From NCBI RefSeq assembly GCF_003315515.1, contig NZ_QNRY01000009.1, positions 1-64,000 of the forward strand: DNA of 64,000 nt, given 5' to 3'. Of the stretch, positions 22,149 to 34,068 are shown in pieces. Each line of letters starts with the position of its first letter. The first letter of the stretch is position 1. The notes beneath the pieces were generated by a model, which had not been told where the DNA came from, made no database searches, and worked only from the letters and a program-made list of their open reading frames with translations. Source of the stretch: Brenneria salicis ATCC 15712 = DSM 30166. Lineage in GTDB: Bacteria > Pseudomonadota > Gammaproteobacteria > Enterobacterales > Enterobacteriaceae. The translations under genes and the position numbers were made by a program.

Positions 22149-22423
22149 CCATTTCATGTTTGGCGCCCCATGACAATTTATTGCGAACCGCATCGAAAAA
22201 CCGCGACTCATCCTATTTTCCATGCAAATTAAGCAACAAAAATTGCGTTCAATCTGTTAAGAATGGGCGTGAAGACAATATTCTGAGAAACATTGCGACA
22301 CAAAATATGACAACGCCCCAGCACTGTCATTAAGCCACGGCGAATCAGCCATGACAGTCCGAAGGGGGAAAGCAATAATCCAGGCCGAAAGCGCCAGTTC
22401 AGGCTGACGCGAGGAGAAAAGCG

Positions 22424-23467
22424 TTGGAACAGAAGAAAGACGTCGCTACCGCGACGATGAAGGACGTGGCGGATGAAGCCGGTGTCTCCACCGCCACGGT
22501 TTCCCGCACGTTGATGAACCCGGAAAAGGTATCCGCGGCGACACGAAAAAAAGTCGAACAAGCGGTTATTGCTGTAGGATACTCGCCCCATGCGTTGGCC
22601 AGAAATCTCAGGCGTAATGAATCGCGAACCATTCTGACCATCGTGCCGGATATCTGCGATCCTTACTTTTCTGAAATATTCAGAGGAATTGAAGAAACTG
22701 CGGCGGAGCATGGTTATCTGGTGCTGATTGGCGACTGCGCTCATCAACGCCAGAAAGAAAAAACCTTTATTGATTTGATCATCACCAAGCAAATTGATGG
22801 CATGCTGCTGTTGGGGTCAGACTTGCCGTTCGATGCCGGAAAAGAAGAACAGCGCAATCTGCCGCCGATGGTCATGGCGAATGAGTTCGCGCCGGAACTG
22901 GAGTTGCCGACGGTCCATATCGATAACCTGACCGCAGCATTTGAAGCCGTACACTATTTGCACCAACTCGGCCACCAGCGCATCGCCTGCATTGCCGGTC
23001 CCGAAAACATGCCCCTGAGCCAGTATCGGCTTCAGGGTTATGTACAGGCGCTGCGCCGCAGCGGTATTACCATCGATAATCAGTACATCATCCGCGGCGA
23101 TTTCACGTATGAAACCGGTGTAAATGGTCTGATTACGTTGATGAAACACCCGCTGCCGCCCAGTGCGATTTTTTGCCATAGCGATGTCATGGCGCTGGGC
23201 GTACTTTCACAGGCTAAAAAGATGGAGTTGGATATACCACGCGATATTTCGGTGGTGGGTTTTGACGACATCGCGCAGGCCAAATATTGTTGGCCGCCGC
23301 TGACCACCGTGGCGCAACCACGTTATCAGATCGGACGCGAGGCAATGCTGCTACTATTGGAGCAACTATACGGTAATACCGTACACAGCGGTTCACGGCT
23401 TCTGGCCAGTAAATTGGTGATACGGGAAAGCTCGGCGGCCCTGAATTATTCACGCAACAGGCTTTAA
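22424..23467 (+). CDS. cytR: LacI-family nucleoside-catabolism repressor CytR
   Basis: Repressor of nucleoside uptake and catabolism genes, acting with CRP and induced by cytidine. 347 residues. The start appears to be TTG at 22424, with GAGGAG seven bases upstream; the next ATG (codon 12, MKDVADEAG) would cut the helix-turn-helix (ATMKDVADEAGVSTATVSRTL). The periplasmic-binding-protein-like ligand domain follows. It lies between priA and ftsN as in E. coli. Confidence 0.94.
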   Translation: MEQKKDVATATMKDVADEAGVSTATVSRTLMNPEKVSAATRKKVEQAVIAVGYSPHALARNLRRNESRTILTIVPDICDPYFSEIFRGIEETAAEHGYLVLIGDCAHQRQKEKTFIDLIITKQIDGMLLLGSDLPFDAGKEEQRNLPPMVMANEFAPELELPTVHIDNLTAAFEAVHYLHQLGHQRIACIAGPENMPLSQYRLQGYVQALRRSGITIDNQYIIRGDFTYETGVNGLITLMKHPLPPSAIFCHSDVMALGVLSQAKKMELDIPRDISVVGFDDIAQAKYCWPPLTTVAQPRYQIGREAMLLLLEQLYGNTVHSGSRLLASKLVIRESSAALNYSRNRL

Positions 23468-23548
23468 GAATTCAGGTGCTGGTCAAATATTTTAAGGTTC
23501 AGTAACATGACGCCTTAATCATCTTATTCAATTCACAGCGAAACGACA

Positions 23549-24388
23549 GTGGCACAAAGAGACTATGTCAGCCGGGGCCGTTCAGGTACGCGCCGCAAAA
23601 AGACAATCAGCCGAAGAAAAAGCAACGCTTCAGGAACGTCCAAAATCATGGTGGCGTTGGCTGCCGCCGTTTTGGTCACCTTTGCCGGCGGGTTGTATTT
23701 CATCGCTCACAATAAACCAGATGAGTCGCCGGTTCTGCCACATCAAAATGCTGCAGGCAAGGGCAGCGGGTTACCGCCCAAGCCAGAAGAACGCTGGCGT
23801 TACATCAAGGAACTGGAGAACCGTCAGTTGGGCGTGATGTCGCCTACCGAGCCATCTGCTGGCGGAGAAATTCAATCACCGGTGCAGTTGACGGACGAAC
23901 AGCGTCAGTTGCTGGAACAAATGCAGTCGGATATGCGCCGTCAACCAACACAGCTTTCGGAAGTGCCGTATAACGACCAGACGCAAGTCCCGCGCACACA
24001 GGTGACGATCACCCCACCGACGCCGCAAGCGCCAGCGACCACCACGTCCCCGCCGGCGGCCCGGCCTGCCGTTACCGCGACGCCAGCCGCGCCAAAACAG
24101 GAAACGGCGCAGCAAGCGCCGATTAAACCGTCTCCGGCGCCGAAGCAGGAACAAGAGAAGACACAGCGTTGGGTTGTTCAATGCGGTTCATTCAAAACCA
24201 TGGAGCCTGCCGAATCAGTGAGAGCGCAACTGGCTTTTGCCGGCATCGAAAGCCGCATCACCTCTAATGGCGGCTGGAACCGCATTATGCTGGGACCCTA
24301 CAATAACCGTGCCGCGGCGGACAGCATGCTGCAACGACTCAAAGGCGCCGGCGCGTCAAACTGTATCCCGCTCGCCAGCGGGGGTTGA
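23549..24388 (+). CDS. ftsN: Essential cell division protein FtsN
   Basis: Bitopic division protein that triggers septal peptidoglycan synthesis. 279 residues from a GTG start (MAQRDYVSRGRSG). A short basic cytoplasmic tail is followed by one membrane segment (IMVALAAAVLVTFAGGLYFIA, about 33-53), the periplasmic helical region ERWRYIKELENRQLG, a P/Q/A-rich linker and a C-terminal SPOR domain (WVVQCGSF...NCIPLASGG). The linker is shorter than in E. coli (about 319 residues in total), as expected for a disordered spacer. Confidence 0.95.
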   Translation: MAQRDYVSRGRSGTRRKKTISRRKSNASGTSKIMVALAAAVLVTFAGGLYFIAHNKPDESPVLPHQNAAGKGSGLPPKPEERWRYIKELENRQLGVMSPTEPSAGGEIQSPVQLTDEQRQLLEQMQSDMRRQPTQLSEVPYNDQTQVPRTQVTITPPTPQAPATTTSPPAARPAVTATPAAPKQETAQQAPIKPSPAPKQEQEKTQRWVVQCGSFKTMEPAESVRAQLAFAGIESRITSNGGWNRIMLGPYNNRAAADSMLQRLKGAGASNCIPLASGG

Positions 24389-24413
24389 AAAACCCCACGC
24401 CTTCCCCCATCTA
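24385..24413 (+). promoter_or_regulatory. Sigma-32 heat-shock promoter of hslVU
   Basis: TTGAAA (24385-24390), 14 bases, then CCCCATCTA (24405-24413): a close match to the sigma-32 consensus and to the known E. coli hslVU promoter. It begins on the ftsN stop codon, about 70 bp before hslV. Confidence 0.85.
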
Positions 24414-24426
24414 TAAATTCAATATG

Positions 24427-24459
24427 CCCCGTCGCCGTGCCGTGGCGGGGAGTCTTTTT
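24427..24459 (+). terminator. Stem-loop with T-run before hslV (ftsN terminator)
   Basis: CCCCGTCGCC / GGCGGGG-type hairpin (24427-24450) followed by AGTCTTTTT. It lies downstream of the sigma-32 promoter, so it also falls within the hslVU leader, where it may act as a partial terminator. Confidence 0.65.
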
Positions 24460-24481
24460 CTTCAGTAACGGGGATTTACTC

Positions 24482-25012
24482 GTGACAACTATTGTAAGTG
24501 TACGCCGTAACGGTCAGGTGGTCATTGGCGGTGATGGGCAGGCCACGCTGGGCAACACCGTCATGAAAGGCAATGTGCGTAAAGTACGCCGCCTCTACAA
24601 TGATCGCGTTATTGCAGGCTTTGCCGGCGGCACAGCAGATGCGTTCACCTTGTTCGAGCTTTTTGAGCGCAAACTGGAAATGCATCAGGGACACCTGGTG
24701 AAAGCAGCGGTGGAACTGGCGAAGGACTGGCGTACCGATCGCATGTTGCGTCGGCTTGAAGCCTTACTCGCCGTTGCTGATGAAAATGCCTCGCTGATTA
24801 TTACGGGTAATGGCGATGTCGTGCAGCCGGAAAACGACCTGATTGCTATCGGCTCCGGTGGTCCATATGCCCAGGCAGCCGCTCGCGCCTTACTCGAAAA
24901 TACTGAATTGAGCGCACGGGATATTGTCGAAAAGTCGTTAGGTATTGCGGGTGATATCTGCATCTATACCAACCAATTCCATACGATTGAAGAATTAGCC
25001 TCAAAGGTGTAA
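24482..25012 (+). CDS. hslV: ATP-dependent protease peptidase subunit HslV
   Basis: Threonine protease of the HslVU (ClpYQ) complex. 176 residues from a GTG at 24482 (start of [12 protein letters not shown]), so processing exposes the catalytic Thr. An in-frame ATG 15 codons earlier falls in the terminator hairpin and is rejected. Conserved [23 protein letters not shown] and [17 protein letters not shown] are present. It is followed by hslU after 9 bp. Confidence 0.97.
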   Translation: MTTIVSVRRNGQVVIGGDGQATLGNTVMKGNVRKVRRLYNDRVIAGFAGGTADAFTLFELFERKLEMHQGHLVKAAVELAKDWRTDRMLRRLEALLAVADENASLIITGNGDVVQPENDLIAIGSGGPYAQAAARALLENTELSARDIVEKSLGIAGDICIYTNQFHTIEELASKV

Positions 25013-25021
25013 GGATCAACT

Positions 25022-26353
25022 ATGTCTGAAATGACCCCGCGCGAAATAGTCAGCGAACTCGATAGTTATATTGTCGGCCAGCATAATGCCAAACGCGCCG
25101 TGGCGATTGCGCTGCGTAACCGCTGGCGTCGGATGCAACTGGAAGAAACGCTGCGCCATGAAGTCACCCCGAAAAACATTCTGATGATAGGCCCGACAGG
25201 TGTCGGTAAAACCGAAATTGCCCGTCGTCTGGCTAAACTGGCTAACGCGCCGTTCATCAAGGTTGAAGCCACCAAATTCACCGAGGTCGGTTATGTGGGT
25301 AAGGAAGTCGATTCAATTATCCGCGATCTGACTGATTCGGCGATAAAAATGGTACGTCTGCAAGCCATTGAAAAAAACCGTTACCGTGCTGAGGAACTGG
25401 CGGAAGAGCGTATTCTGGATGTGCTGATCCCGCCGGCCAAAAACAACTGGGGGCAGCCGGAAGAAACGAATGAACCTTCTGCGGCGCGTCAGACGTTTCG
25501 CAAGAAATTACGTGAAGGCCAGTTAGACGATAAAGAAATTGAAATCGATCTGGCCGCCGCCCCGGTTGGTGTTGAAATCATGGCGCCGCCGGGCATGGAA
25601 GAGATGACCAACCAATTGCAATCCATGTTTCAGAATCTGGCGGGTCAGAAGCAAAAAGCCCGTAAAGTGAAAATCAAGGAAGCCCTCAAGTTGTTGGTGG
25701 AAGAAGAAGCCGCCAAGCTGGTGAACCCTGAAGAATTGAAACAGCAAGCTATCGACACCGTCGAACAACACGGCATCGTGTTTATCGATGAGATCGATAA
25801 AATCTGTAAACGCGGCGAAAGTTCCGGCCCGGATGTTTCCCGCGAAGGCGTTCAGCGCGATCTGTTGCCGCTGGTTGAAGGTTGCACCGTGTCAACCAAG
25901 CACGGCATGGTCAAGACCGACCATATTCTGTTTATCGCATCAGGCGCTTTCCAGGTGGCCAGTCCGTCCGATCTGATCCCGGAGTTGCAGGGACGTCTGC
26001 CGATTCGCGTCGAATTGCAGGCACTGACGACAGAAGATTTTGAGCGTATCCTGACCGAACCGAGCGCCTCGCTGACCGAGCAATATAAAGCGCTGATGGC
26101 AACGGAAGGCGTCAACATCGAGTTTTCCGCAGAGGGCATTCGTCGTATTGCAGAAGCCGCATGGCAGGTTAACGAACGCACTGAAAACATCGGCGCGCGT
26201 CGTTTGCATACCGTATTGGAACGCCTGATTGAAGATATTTCTTACGATGCCAGCGAAATGAGTGGTCAAAATGTTACCATTGACGCAGATTACGTAAGCG
26301 GTCACCTGGATGAATTAGTAGCAGATGAAGATCTGAGCCGATTTATCTTATAA
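25022..26353 (+). CDS. hslU: HslVU unfoldase ATPase subunit HslU
   Basis: AAA+ ATPase that unfolds substrates for HslV. 443 residues as in E. coli. Walker A is [17 protein letters not shown] (about 57), Walker B is [12 protein letters not shown] (about 250), and an intermediate I-domain lies between them. The C-terminus DEDLSRFIL is the HslV-activating tail. It is in an operon with hslV under the sigma-32 promoter and ends at a strong terminator. Confidence 0.98.
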   Translation: MSEMTPREIVSELDSYIVGQHNAKRAVAIALRNRWRRMQLEETLRHEVTPKNILMIGPTGVGKTEIARRLAKLANAPFIKVEATKFTEVGYVGKEVDSIIRDLTDSAIKMVRLQAIEKNRYRAEELAEERILDVLIPPAKNNWGQPEETNEPSAARQTFRKKLREGQLDDKEIEIDLAAAPVGVEIMAPPGMEEMTNQLQSMFQNLAGQKQKARKVKIKEALKLLVEEEAAKLVNPEELKQQAIDTVEQHGIVFIDEIDKICKRGESSGPDVSREGVQRDLLPLVEGCTVSTKHGMVKTDHILFIASGAFQVASPSDLIPELQGRLPIRVELQALTTEDFERILTEPSASLTEQYKALMATEGVNIEFSAEGIRRIAEAAWQVNERTENIGARRLHTVLERLIEDISYDASEMSGQNVTIDADYVSGHLDELVADEDLSRFIL

Positions 26354-26384
26354 TCCGTTTCACGGATCGTCCTGTTAACGATAT

Positions 26385-26413
26385 AAACGGGAGGCCTCGG
26401 CCTCCCGTTTGTG
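26385..26413 (+). terminator. Intrinsic terminator of hslVU
   Basis: Near-perfect inverted repeat AAACGGGAGGCC / GGCCTCCCGTTT (26385-26410) ending in a T-rich run (GTTTGTGTTTG). Confidence 0.85.
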
Positions 26414-26474
26414 TTTGTGGCGCTGTCGTTAAAAAAATTATTTATTCATAGACAATAAAAAATTGAAGCACACC

Positions 26475-27392
26475 ATGACCTTACTAACCCATAGCAGCAA
26501 AACCAAAGCCTGGCTGGACAGCCTTCGTCCAAAAACATTGCCATTAGCTTTCGCTTCTATCGTTACCGGCTCGGCGATTGCAAGCTGGCATAGCAGTTTT
26601 AAACCGGGCGTCGCATTACTGGCGTTACTCACCGCAGGCTTGCTACAGATTCTTTCCAATCTGGCAAATGACTATGGGGATGCGGTCAAAGGCAGCGACA
26701 CCGAAGACCGCATCGGGCCATTACGGGGTATTCAAACTGGCGCGATTAGCCTGTCTCAGTTGAGAAACGCACTAATTGCCACCATTGTGCTTACCATCAT
26801 TTCAGGCGTATCGCTGGTGATCCTCGCCTGTGAAAAACCCAGCGATATCATCAGATTTTTGGTGCTGGGGCTGCTGGCTATTCTCGCCGCCATCACCTAT
26901 ACCGTGGGGAATCGTCCTTACGGCTACATCGGGCTGGGTGATATCTCGGTACTGATATTTTTCGGTTGGCTCAGCGTCGCGGGTTCCTATTATCTGCAAA
27001 CCGGCCATTTCGACAGCATCGTCATGTTGCCAGCCACCGCCTGCGGGCTGCTTGCCACCGCCGTATTGAATATCAACAACCTGCGCGATATCGACAACGA
27101 CCGTCTCAGCGGCAAGAACACGCTGGCCGTTCGTCTTGGCGCGCAGAAGGCCCGCTGCTACCACACGCTGCTGTTGATGCTGGCGCCATTTTGTCTCGGC
27201 CTGTTCGCCATGCTTTACCTGCATAGTCTGGCGGGCTGGCTCTTTCTCCTGACGCTGCCGCTGCTGCTCAAGCAAGCCATTTACGTGCTGCGTGAAACCA
27301 GCGCGTTCAGCATGCGCCCCATGCTGGAAAAAACCGTCAAGGGCGCGCTGTTGACTAACATTCTGTTTGCTGTCGGGGTGATGCTCAGTTAA
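26475..27392 (+). CDS. menA: 1,4-dihydroxy-2-naphthoate octaprenyltransferase
   Basis: UbiA-family membrane enzyme attaching the isoprenoid tail in menaquinone synthesis. The ATG at 26475 (MTLLTHSSKTKAWLDSLRPKTLPLAF) gives 305 residues. Prenyl-diphosphate-binding aspartate motifs are NDYGDAVKGSD (about 65-75) and NNLRDIDNDR (about 199-208). About eight to nine hydrophobic segments are visible. Position between hslU and rraA matches E. coli. Confidence 0.95.
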   Translation: MTLLTHSSKTKAWLDSLRPKTLPLAFASIVTGSAIASWHSSFKPGVALLALLTAGLLQILSNLANDYGDAVKGSDTEDRIGPLRGIQTGAISLSQLRNALIATIVLTIISGVSLVILACEKPSDIIRFLVLGLLAILAAITYTVGNRPYGYIGLGDISVLIFFGWLSVAGSYYLQTGHFDSIVMLPATACGLLATAVLNINNLRDIDNDRLSGKNTLAVRLGAQKARCYHTLLLMLAPFCLGLFAMLYLHSLAGWLFLLTLPLLLKQAIYVLRETSAFSMRPMLEKTVKGALLTNILFAVGVMLS

Positions 27393-27466
27393 CAAGACAT
27401 GGGAAGGCGGCGAAAAAATACCGCCCCGGCCTGCCGCTGATCGGGTACGGCGACCCGATGAGATAA

Positions 27467-28072
<606 letters not shown>

Positions 28073-28100
28073 TCCTCGCGGCATCAATCACATCTCGCAG

Positions 28101-28121
28101 ATCCCCGCCTGACGCGGGGAT
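28101..28121 (+). terminator. Hairpin between rraA and zapB
   Basis: Perfect 8-bp stem ATCCCCGC / GCGGGGAT with a five-base loop. The following T-run is weak, so terminator strength is uncertain. Confidence 0.6.
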
Positions 28122-28144
28122 TGACGCTTTGCAGCGCTAAAAGC

Positions 28145-28384
28145 TTAAACTTCTTCCATCTTACCGAGCAACGCCCGCAAACGATCTTGCCAGACTTGCT
28201 GCTCTTCTTTCAGTTGCTCGTTCTCGCGCACCAGCGCTTCACGGGAACCAGCTGCTGCCTGAACATCCTGGGCCAATGCGCTGTTTTGCTCTTTCAACTC
28301 TTCGATTTCCATTTGCAACAGCGTAATGGTATCAATCGCTTGCTGAACTTTTGCTTCCAGCTTCTCAAATACTTCAAATGACAT
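28145..28384 (-). CDS. zapB: Cell division coiled-coil protein ZapB
   Basis: 79-residue, almost entirely coiled-coil protein ([20 protein letters not shown]...). It joins ZapA/FtsZ rings in E. coli. Heptad leucines and glutamines run through the whole length. It is convergent with rraA and divergent from glpF across a 511-bp gap, the E. coli order. Confidence 0.96.
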   Translation of the reverse strand: MSFEVFEKLEAKVQQAIDTITLLQMEIEELKEQNSALAQDVQAAAGSREALVRENEQLKEEQQVWQDRLRALLGKMEEV

Positions 28385-28895
28385 TCTTCAAACCCCTTTT
28401 CATCACAAGGCATAAATCGGTTAACGTTGCGGCCATAACATCCACGGATCACAACACGACAGCACATCTTCATATGATGTCATTTAATACGCCTCTGGAC
28501 ATTACCTGATGGCGAGACTGACCATAGCTGAATTGTATGTAGCCAATGAATCCCTGTCTAGCAGACTTCCTATACAGCGCCGAGTCTGCCAGCTTTTCTT
28601 TATCGCCACTATCAGCACAAACTGAAAAAGCGGCCCTATTGTCTGCCATCCGCTGACGAATGTTAATTATTGTATCGGTTATTTAACATAAGACGGGCGT
28701 TACCAACCGCCAAATCACAAAACTTTAAGCGAATGCGCACATTTTTTGACGTACAACACACATTTTTATTTCGATATTTCTCGTTTTCGAACATTAACGA
28801 TAAATTCACATTATAAATACGTTTAAAACAGAGGCCGCCGTTGACGACGACCTATCGAAACCTACCACTCTGTACCTTAGCAACAGGAAAACACT
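28385..28895. other. zapB-glpF intergenic region with promoters
   Basis: No gene is supported in these 511 bp. The right-hand 150 bp are A/T-rich and carry the presumed glpF promoter and GlpR sites; the zapB promoter must lie at the left. A short plus-strand frame starting near 28841 only runs out of frame through glpF. Confidence 0.6.
28768..28803 (+). promoter_or_regulatory. Probable GlpR operators of glpFK
   Basis: A cluster of TTCGATAT / TTTTCGAACATTAACGATAA words (28768-28803) resembles paired GlpR half-sites (TTCG...CGAA). It lies about 100 bp before glpF, where E. coli has several GlpR operators. Exact site boundaries were not resolved. Confidence 0.6.
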
Positions 28896-29735
28896 ATGAG
28901 TCAAGCGGAACGTTCAACCCTAAAAGGTCAGTGTATCGCCGAGTTTCTTGGCACCGGTCTGTTGATTTTCTTCGGTGTGGGCTGTGTCGCCGCCCTGAAA
29001 CTGACCGGCGCCAGTTTTGGCCAATGGGAAATCAGTGTCATATGGGGTCTGGGGGTGGCGATGGCCATCTACCTGACGGCTGCTATCTCCGGCGCGCACC
29101 TGAGCCCCGCCGTTACCGTCGCCCTATGGTTATTTGCCTGTTTCGACGGCAAAAAAGTCATCCCCTATATTTTGTCGCAAGTAGCTGGAGCCTTCTGTGC
29201 CGCGGCGCTCGTCTATGGCCTGTACTACAGTTTGTTCGTGGATTTTGAACAGACACACAATATGGTGCGCGGCAGCGCGGAGAGTCTGGAGCTCGCCGGT
29301 ATCTTCTCGACTTACCCCAACCCACATATTTCAGTCATGCAGGCGTTTCTGGTTGAAATGGTGATTACCGCGATCCTGTTGTGTCTGATCCTGGCGCTGA
29401 CCGACGATGGCAACGGTATTCCTCGCGGACCGCTGGCGCCGCTGCTGATCGGTATATTGATCGCCGTCATTGGTGCTTCTATGGGGCCGCTCACTGGTTT
29501 TGCGTTGAACCCGGCGCGTGACTTTGGTCCGAAACTGTTTGCGTTTCTGGCTGGATGGGGAGAAATCGCTTTTACCGGCGGACGTGACATCCCCTACTTC
29601 CTGGTGCCGATTTTCGGCCCGCTCGTCGGGGCTTGTCTGGGCGCATTCGGCTATCGTGCACTCATTGGCCGTAACCTTCCATGCGATGTATGTGAAACAG
29701 GCAACGAAACGACGACACCGACCGAAATCCGCTAA
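28896..29735 (+). CDS. glpF: Glycerol uptake facilitator GlpF
   Basis: Aquaglyceroporin of the inner membrane, 279 residues with six full and two half membrane segments. The second signature is the canonical NPARDFGPK (about 206). The first reads HLSPAVT (codon AGC), so Asn of the usual NPA is Ser. Adjacent glpK uses the imported glycerol; both are probably in one operon controlled by GlpR, with a gap of 51 bp. Everything else follows E. coli GlpF closely. Confidence 0.95.
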   Translation: MSQAERSTLKGQCIAEFLGTGLLIFFGVGCVAALKLTGASFGQWEISVIWGLGVAMAIYLTAAISGAHLSPAVTVALWLFACFDGKKVIPYILSQVAGAFCAAALVYGLYYSLFVDFEQTHNMVRGSAESLELAGIFSTYPNPHISVMQAFLVEMVITAILLCLILALTDDGNGIPRGPLAPLLIGILIAVIGASMGPLTGFALNPARDFGPKLFAFLAGWGEIAFTGGRDIPYFLVPIFGPLVGACLGAFGYRALIGRNLPCDVCETGNETTTPTEIR

Positions 29736-31298
<1,563 letters not shown>

Positions 31299-31306
31299 TG
31301 CCGTCG

Positions 31307-31332
31307 CGGGCGCGCCAGCCGCGCCCGTTTTT
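31307..31332 (+). terminator. Intrinsic terminator between glpK and glpX
   Basis: Perfect 8-bp stem CGGGCGCG / CGCGCCCG with a five-base loop (31307-31327) followed by TTTTT. Confidence 0.88.
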
Positions 31333-31414
31333 CATTTACTCCCGCGACCATCCGTTGTGATAAAATTCTGCCCGTTTACTCTTCCCTTGCTCGATCGACA
31401 ACAGACAGGTATCC

Positions 31415-32425
31415 ATGAAACGTGAATTAGCCATCGAATTCTCACGCGTTACTGAAGCGGCGGCGCTGGCGGGCTATAAATGGTTAGGCCGTGGCGACAA
31501 GAATGCCGCCGATAACGCAGCGATGCAATCCATGCGCATTATGCTCAATCAAGTCAATATCAATGGTCGGATTGTGATTGGCGAAGGAGAAATCGACGAA
31601 GCGCAGATGCTTTTCATCGGTGAGCAAGTAGGCACTGGTCAGGGCGACACCGTGGATATCGCCGTCGATCCCATCGAAGGCACGCGTATGACCGCCATGG
31701 GGCAGGCCAATGCCTTGGCGGTACTGGCCGTCGGTGAAAAAGGGACGTTTCTGCACGCGCCGGACATGTATATGGAAAAACTTATCGTCGGGCCTGACGC
31801 AAAAGGCGCGATTGATTTGACGCTGCCGCTGACGGACAATCTGCGCAACATCGCCCAAAAGCTGAACAAACCGCTCGACCAGTTAACCGTGATCACGCTG
31901 GCTAAACCGCGCCACGACGCCTGCATTGCACAAATGCAGCAGTTAGGGGTGAAGGTGTTCGCCATACCTGACGGCGATGTCGCCGCGTCCATTCTTACCT
32001 GTATGCCGGACAGCGAAGTAGAAGTGTTATACGGTATTGGCGGCGCGCCTGAAGGGGTTATTTCCGCCGCCGTCATCCGGGCGCTCGACGGTGATATGCA
32101 AGGTCGTCTGCTGGCGCGTCATCAGGTGAAAGATGATAACCCGGAAAACCGCCGTATCGGTGAAAATGAACTGGCGCGCTGTCGACAAATGGGAATTGAA
32201 GCCGGTAAGGTGCTGCAACTTGGCGACATGGCGCGCAATGATAACGTGATTTTTTCGGCCACGGGCATTACCAAAGGCGACTTGCTGGAAGGCATATCGC
32301 GCAAGGGAAACATCGCCACCACCGAAACATTGCTGATCCGCGGTAAATCGCGGACGATCCGCCGGATCAAGTCCACGCATTATCTCGATCGCAAAGATCG
32401 GACGCTGCATGATTTCCTGCTGTAA
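31415..32425 (+). CDS. glpX: Class II fructose-1,6-bisphosphatase
   Basis: Gluconeogenic phosphatase, 336 residues as in E. coli (MKRELAIEFSRVTEAAALAGYKW). The metal/substrate motif is VDIAVDPIEGTRMTAMG near 84-100, and GEGEIDEAQMLFIGE is present. In E. coli it belongs to glpFKX; here the strong terminator 80 bp upstream suggests partly independent expression. Confidence 0.96.
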   Translation: MKRELAIEFSRVTEAAALAGYKWLGRGDKNAADNAAMQSMRIMLNQVNINGRIVIGEGEIDEAQMLFIGEQVGTGQGDTVDIAVDPIEGTRMTAMGQANALAVLAVGEKGTFLHAPDMYMEKLIVGPDAKGAIDLTLPLTDNLRNIAQKLNKPLDQLTVITLAKPRHDACIAQMQQLGVKVFAIPDGDVAASILTCMPDSEVEVLYGIGGAPEGVISAAVIRALDGDMQGRLLARHQVKDDNPENRRIGENELARCRQMGIEAGKVLQLGDMARNDNVIFSATGITKGDLLEGISRKGNIATTETLLIRGKSRTIRRIKSTHYLDRKDRTLHDFLL

Positions 32426-32495
32426 TCCGGCCACCTGACGCCCGCTAGTGACTAACTGATTGTTTCACAGTTGTTAATAAATAGCGTATCTTAAA

Positions 32496-32516
32496 GGCGG
32501 CCACTTGCTGGCCGCC
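32496..32516. repeat. Short GC-rich inverted repeat after glpX
   Basis: GGCGGCC / GGCCGCC with a seven-base loop, flanked by TTAAA on the left and ATAAAAAAA on the right. It lacks a T-run on the plus strand, so it is not a clear glpX terminator. Confidence 0.5.
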
Positions 32517-32607
32517 ATAAAAAAAGTGACCGGCATAAGACATGCGCATACCGCCTGCCGTTGACCACCAGCGCGTCGGCAATAGACAGAAACAGGAGCA
32601 CAGCACA

Positions 32608-33354
32608 ATGGCTGAATGGGTGACAGGCAAAGTGATTCAGGTGGAGCACTGGACAGAAAGTCTGTTCAGCATCCGGGTACATGCCCCCACCGATCCGTTT
32701 ATGGCCGGACAATATGCCAAACTTGCACTGGAATTTAACGGTGAAAAAGTCCAACGCGCCTATTCCTATGTCAACGCTCCCAGCGACCACAATCTTGAGT
32801 TCTATCTGGTCAACGTGCCGGAAGGAAAACTCAGCCCGCATTTACACGCGATGCAACCGGGTGCGGAACTGATGATCACCAGGGACGCCGCCGGCTTTTT
32901 CGTACTGGAAGAAATTCCGCCTTGTGAAACGCTATGGATGCTGGCGACCGGCACCGCGATCGGACCTTATCTGTCTATTCTCCAGGAAGGCAAAGATCTG
33001 GAGCGCTTTAAAGACATCGTACTGGTTCACGCCGCGCGTTTCGCCCGCGATTTAAGCTATTTGCCACTGATGCAGCAGTTACAGCAACGCTACAACGGCA
33101 AGTTGCATATTCAGACCGTGGTCAGCCGTGAAGAAGAAGTGGGATCATTGACAGGCCGTATCCCGGCGCTCATCAGCAACGGTGCGCTGGAAGCGGCGGC
33201 AGGCCTGCCGATCGATGCGACAACCAGCCATGTTATGCTGTGCGGCAATCCTCAGATGGTGCGCGATACGCAACAAGTCCTGAAGGACGAACGGCAAATG
33301 ACCAAGCATCTGCGTCGTAAACCCGGCCATATCACCAGTGAACACTACTGGTAA
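32608..33354 (+). CDS. fpr: Ferredoxin/flavodoxin-NADP+ reductase
   Basis: FAD enzyme passing electrons from NADPH to flavodoxin or ferredoxin. The ATG at 32608 with AGGAG upstream gives 248 residues, as in E. coli. The FAD-binding RAYSYVNAP, the NADP motif MLATGTAIGPYLSIL, and the C-terminal HYW with stacking Trp are visible. A 22-codon upstream extension is rejected. Confidence 0.96.
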   Translation: MAEWVTGKVIQVEHWTESLFSIRVHAPTDPFMAGQYAKLALEFNGEKVQRAYSYVNAPSDHNLEFYLVNVPEGKLSPHLHAMQPGAELMITRDAAGFFVLEEIPPCETLWMLATGTAIGPYLSILQEGKDLERFKDIVLVHAARFARDLSYLPLMQQLQQRYNGKLHIQTVVSREEEVGSLTGRIPALISNGALEAAAGLPIDATTSHVMLCGNPQMVRDTQQVLKDERQMTKHLRRKPGHITSEHYW

Positions 33355-33391
33355 TCGGCGTCAGGGCTTATCTGATTAACCAGATGCCTGC

Positions 33392-33814
33392 TTAGAAGCG
33401 GAATTTTAACGGTTCCGCTTCAGGCCCAAATCGGTTTTCACCTTTCGTACCCAAAAAGAAGCCGCAGTCCAGCACCACCATAACGGCAATCAGCGTCGGA
33501 ATAAATCGTCCGATCCCCCATTGCCAGAGAGCGGGCAACATAGACCAATTACCGGCGGCCATGATCCAGGCAACGATAATCAATAATGCCCACCAACCGC
33601 TTTTGTTGCGATCGTGCAGGCGTTTTACCACGATGGCGGCAGTAGGCCACAGTAACGCGACGATAACGAACGCCGTGAATTGAATATCCAGCCAGTTCTT
33701 ACCAGACAAGGTAAACAGCACCGTCATCAGCACCAGCCAGACGGCCATCCAACCCCAAAAATCACGGCGACCAACACGGCCTTTAAACGAGAAACACCAT
33801 TGCTGTAGCATCAT
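33392..33814 (-). CDS. yiiR: DUF805 inner-membrane protein YiiR
   Basis: 140 residues starting MMLQQWCFSFKGRVGRRDFWGW, matching the start of E. coli YiiR; the frame is open 30 codons upstream. Typical DUF805 features are the FSFKGRxGRRDFW motif and VKRLHDRNKSGWW, with about four membrane segments. Function unknown. The order fpr-yiiR-yiiQ-tpiA matches E. coli. Confidence 0.9.
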   Translation of the reverse strand: MMLQQWCFSFKGRVGRRDFWGWMAVWLVLMTVLFTLSGKNWLDIQFTAFVIVALLWPTAAIVVKRLHDRNKSGWWALLIIVAWIMAAGNWSMLPALWQWGIGRFIPTLIAVMVVLDCGFFLGTKGENRFGPEAEPLKFRF

Positions 33815-34068
33815 CAAATACTGAATCCTGATTACAGAGCCAACCCCATCAAGCGAAATGGGAAAATATTGTTTCGTTAAATAGCGAGATAAGCGCAGCG
33901 CCAACGACGTATTTCCCGCCGGCCTCTCCTGCTGAGTTTACCTTAACCGGGTGGTAATCTTGATACGACTTTTGACAATTACTCACGAATACCGCTTTAA
34001 TCAGACATGCATCGTTATCGCCGCCTTTGGCCTAAACTGATTACCACGGCTTGCCTGATAAAATCCTT

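Noticed and set aside
23876..24181. Arginine-rich antisense frame in ftsN
   Set aside because: Product of the P/Q/A-rich FtsN linker read backwards.
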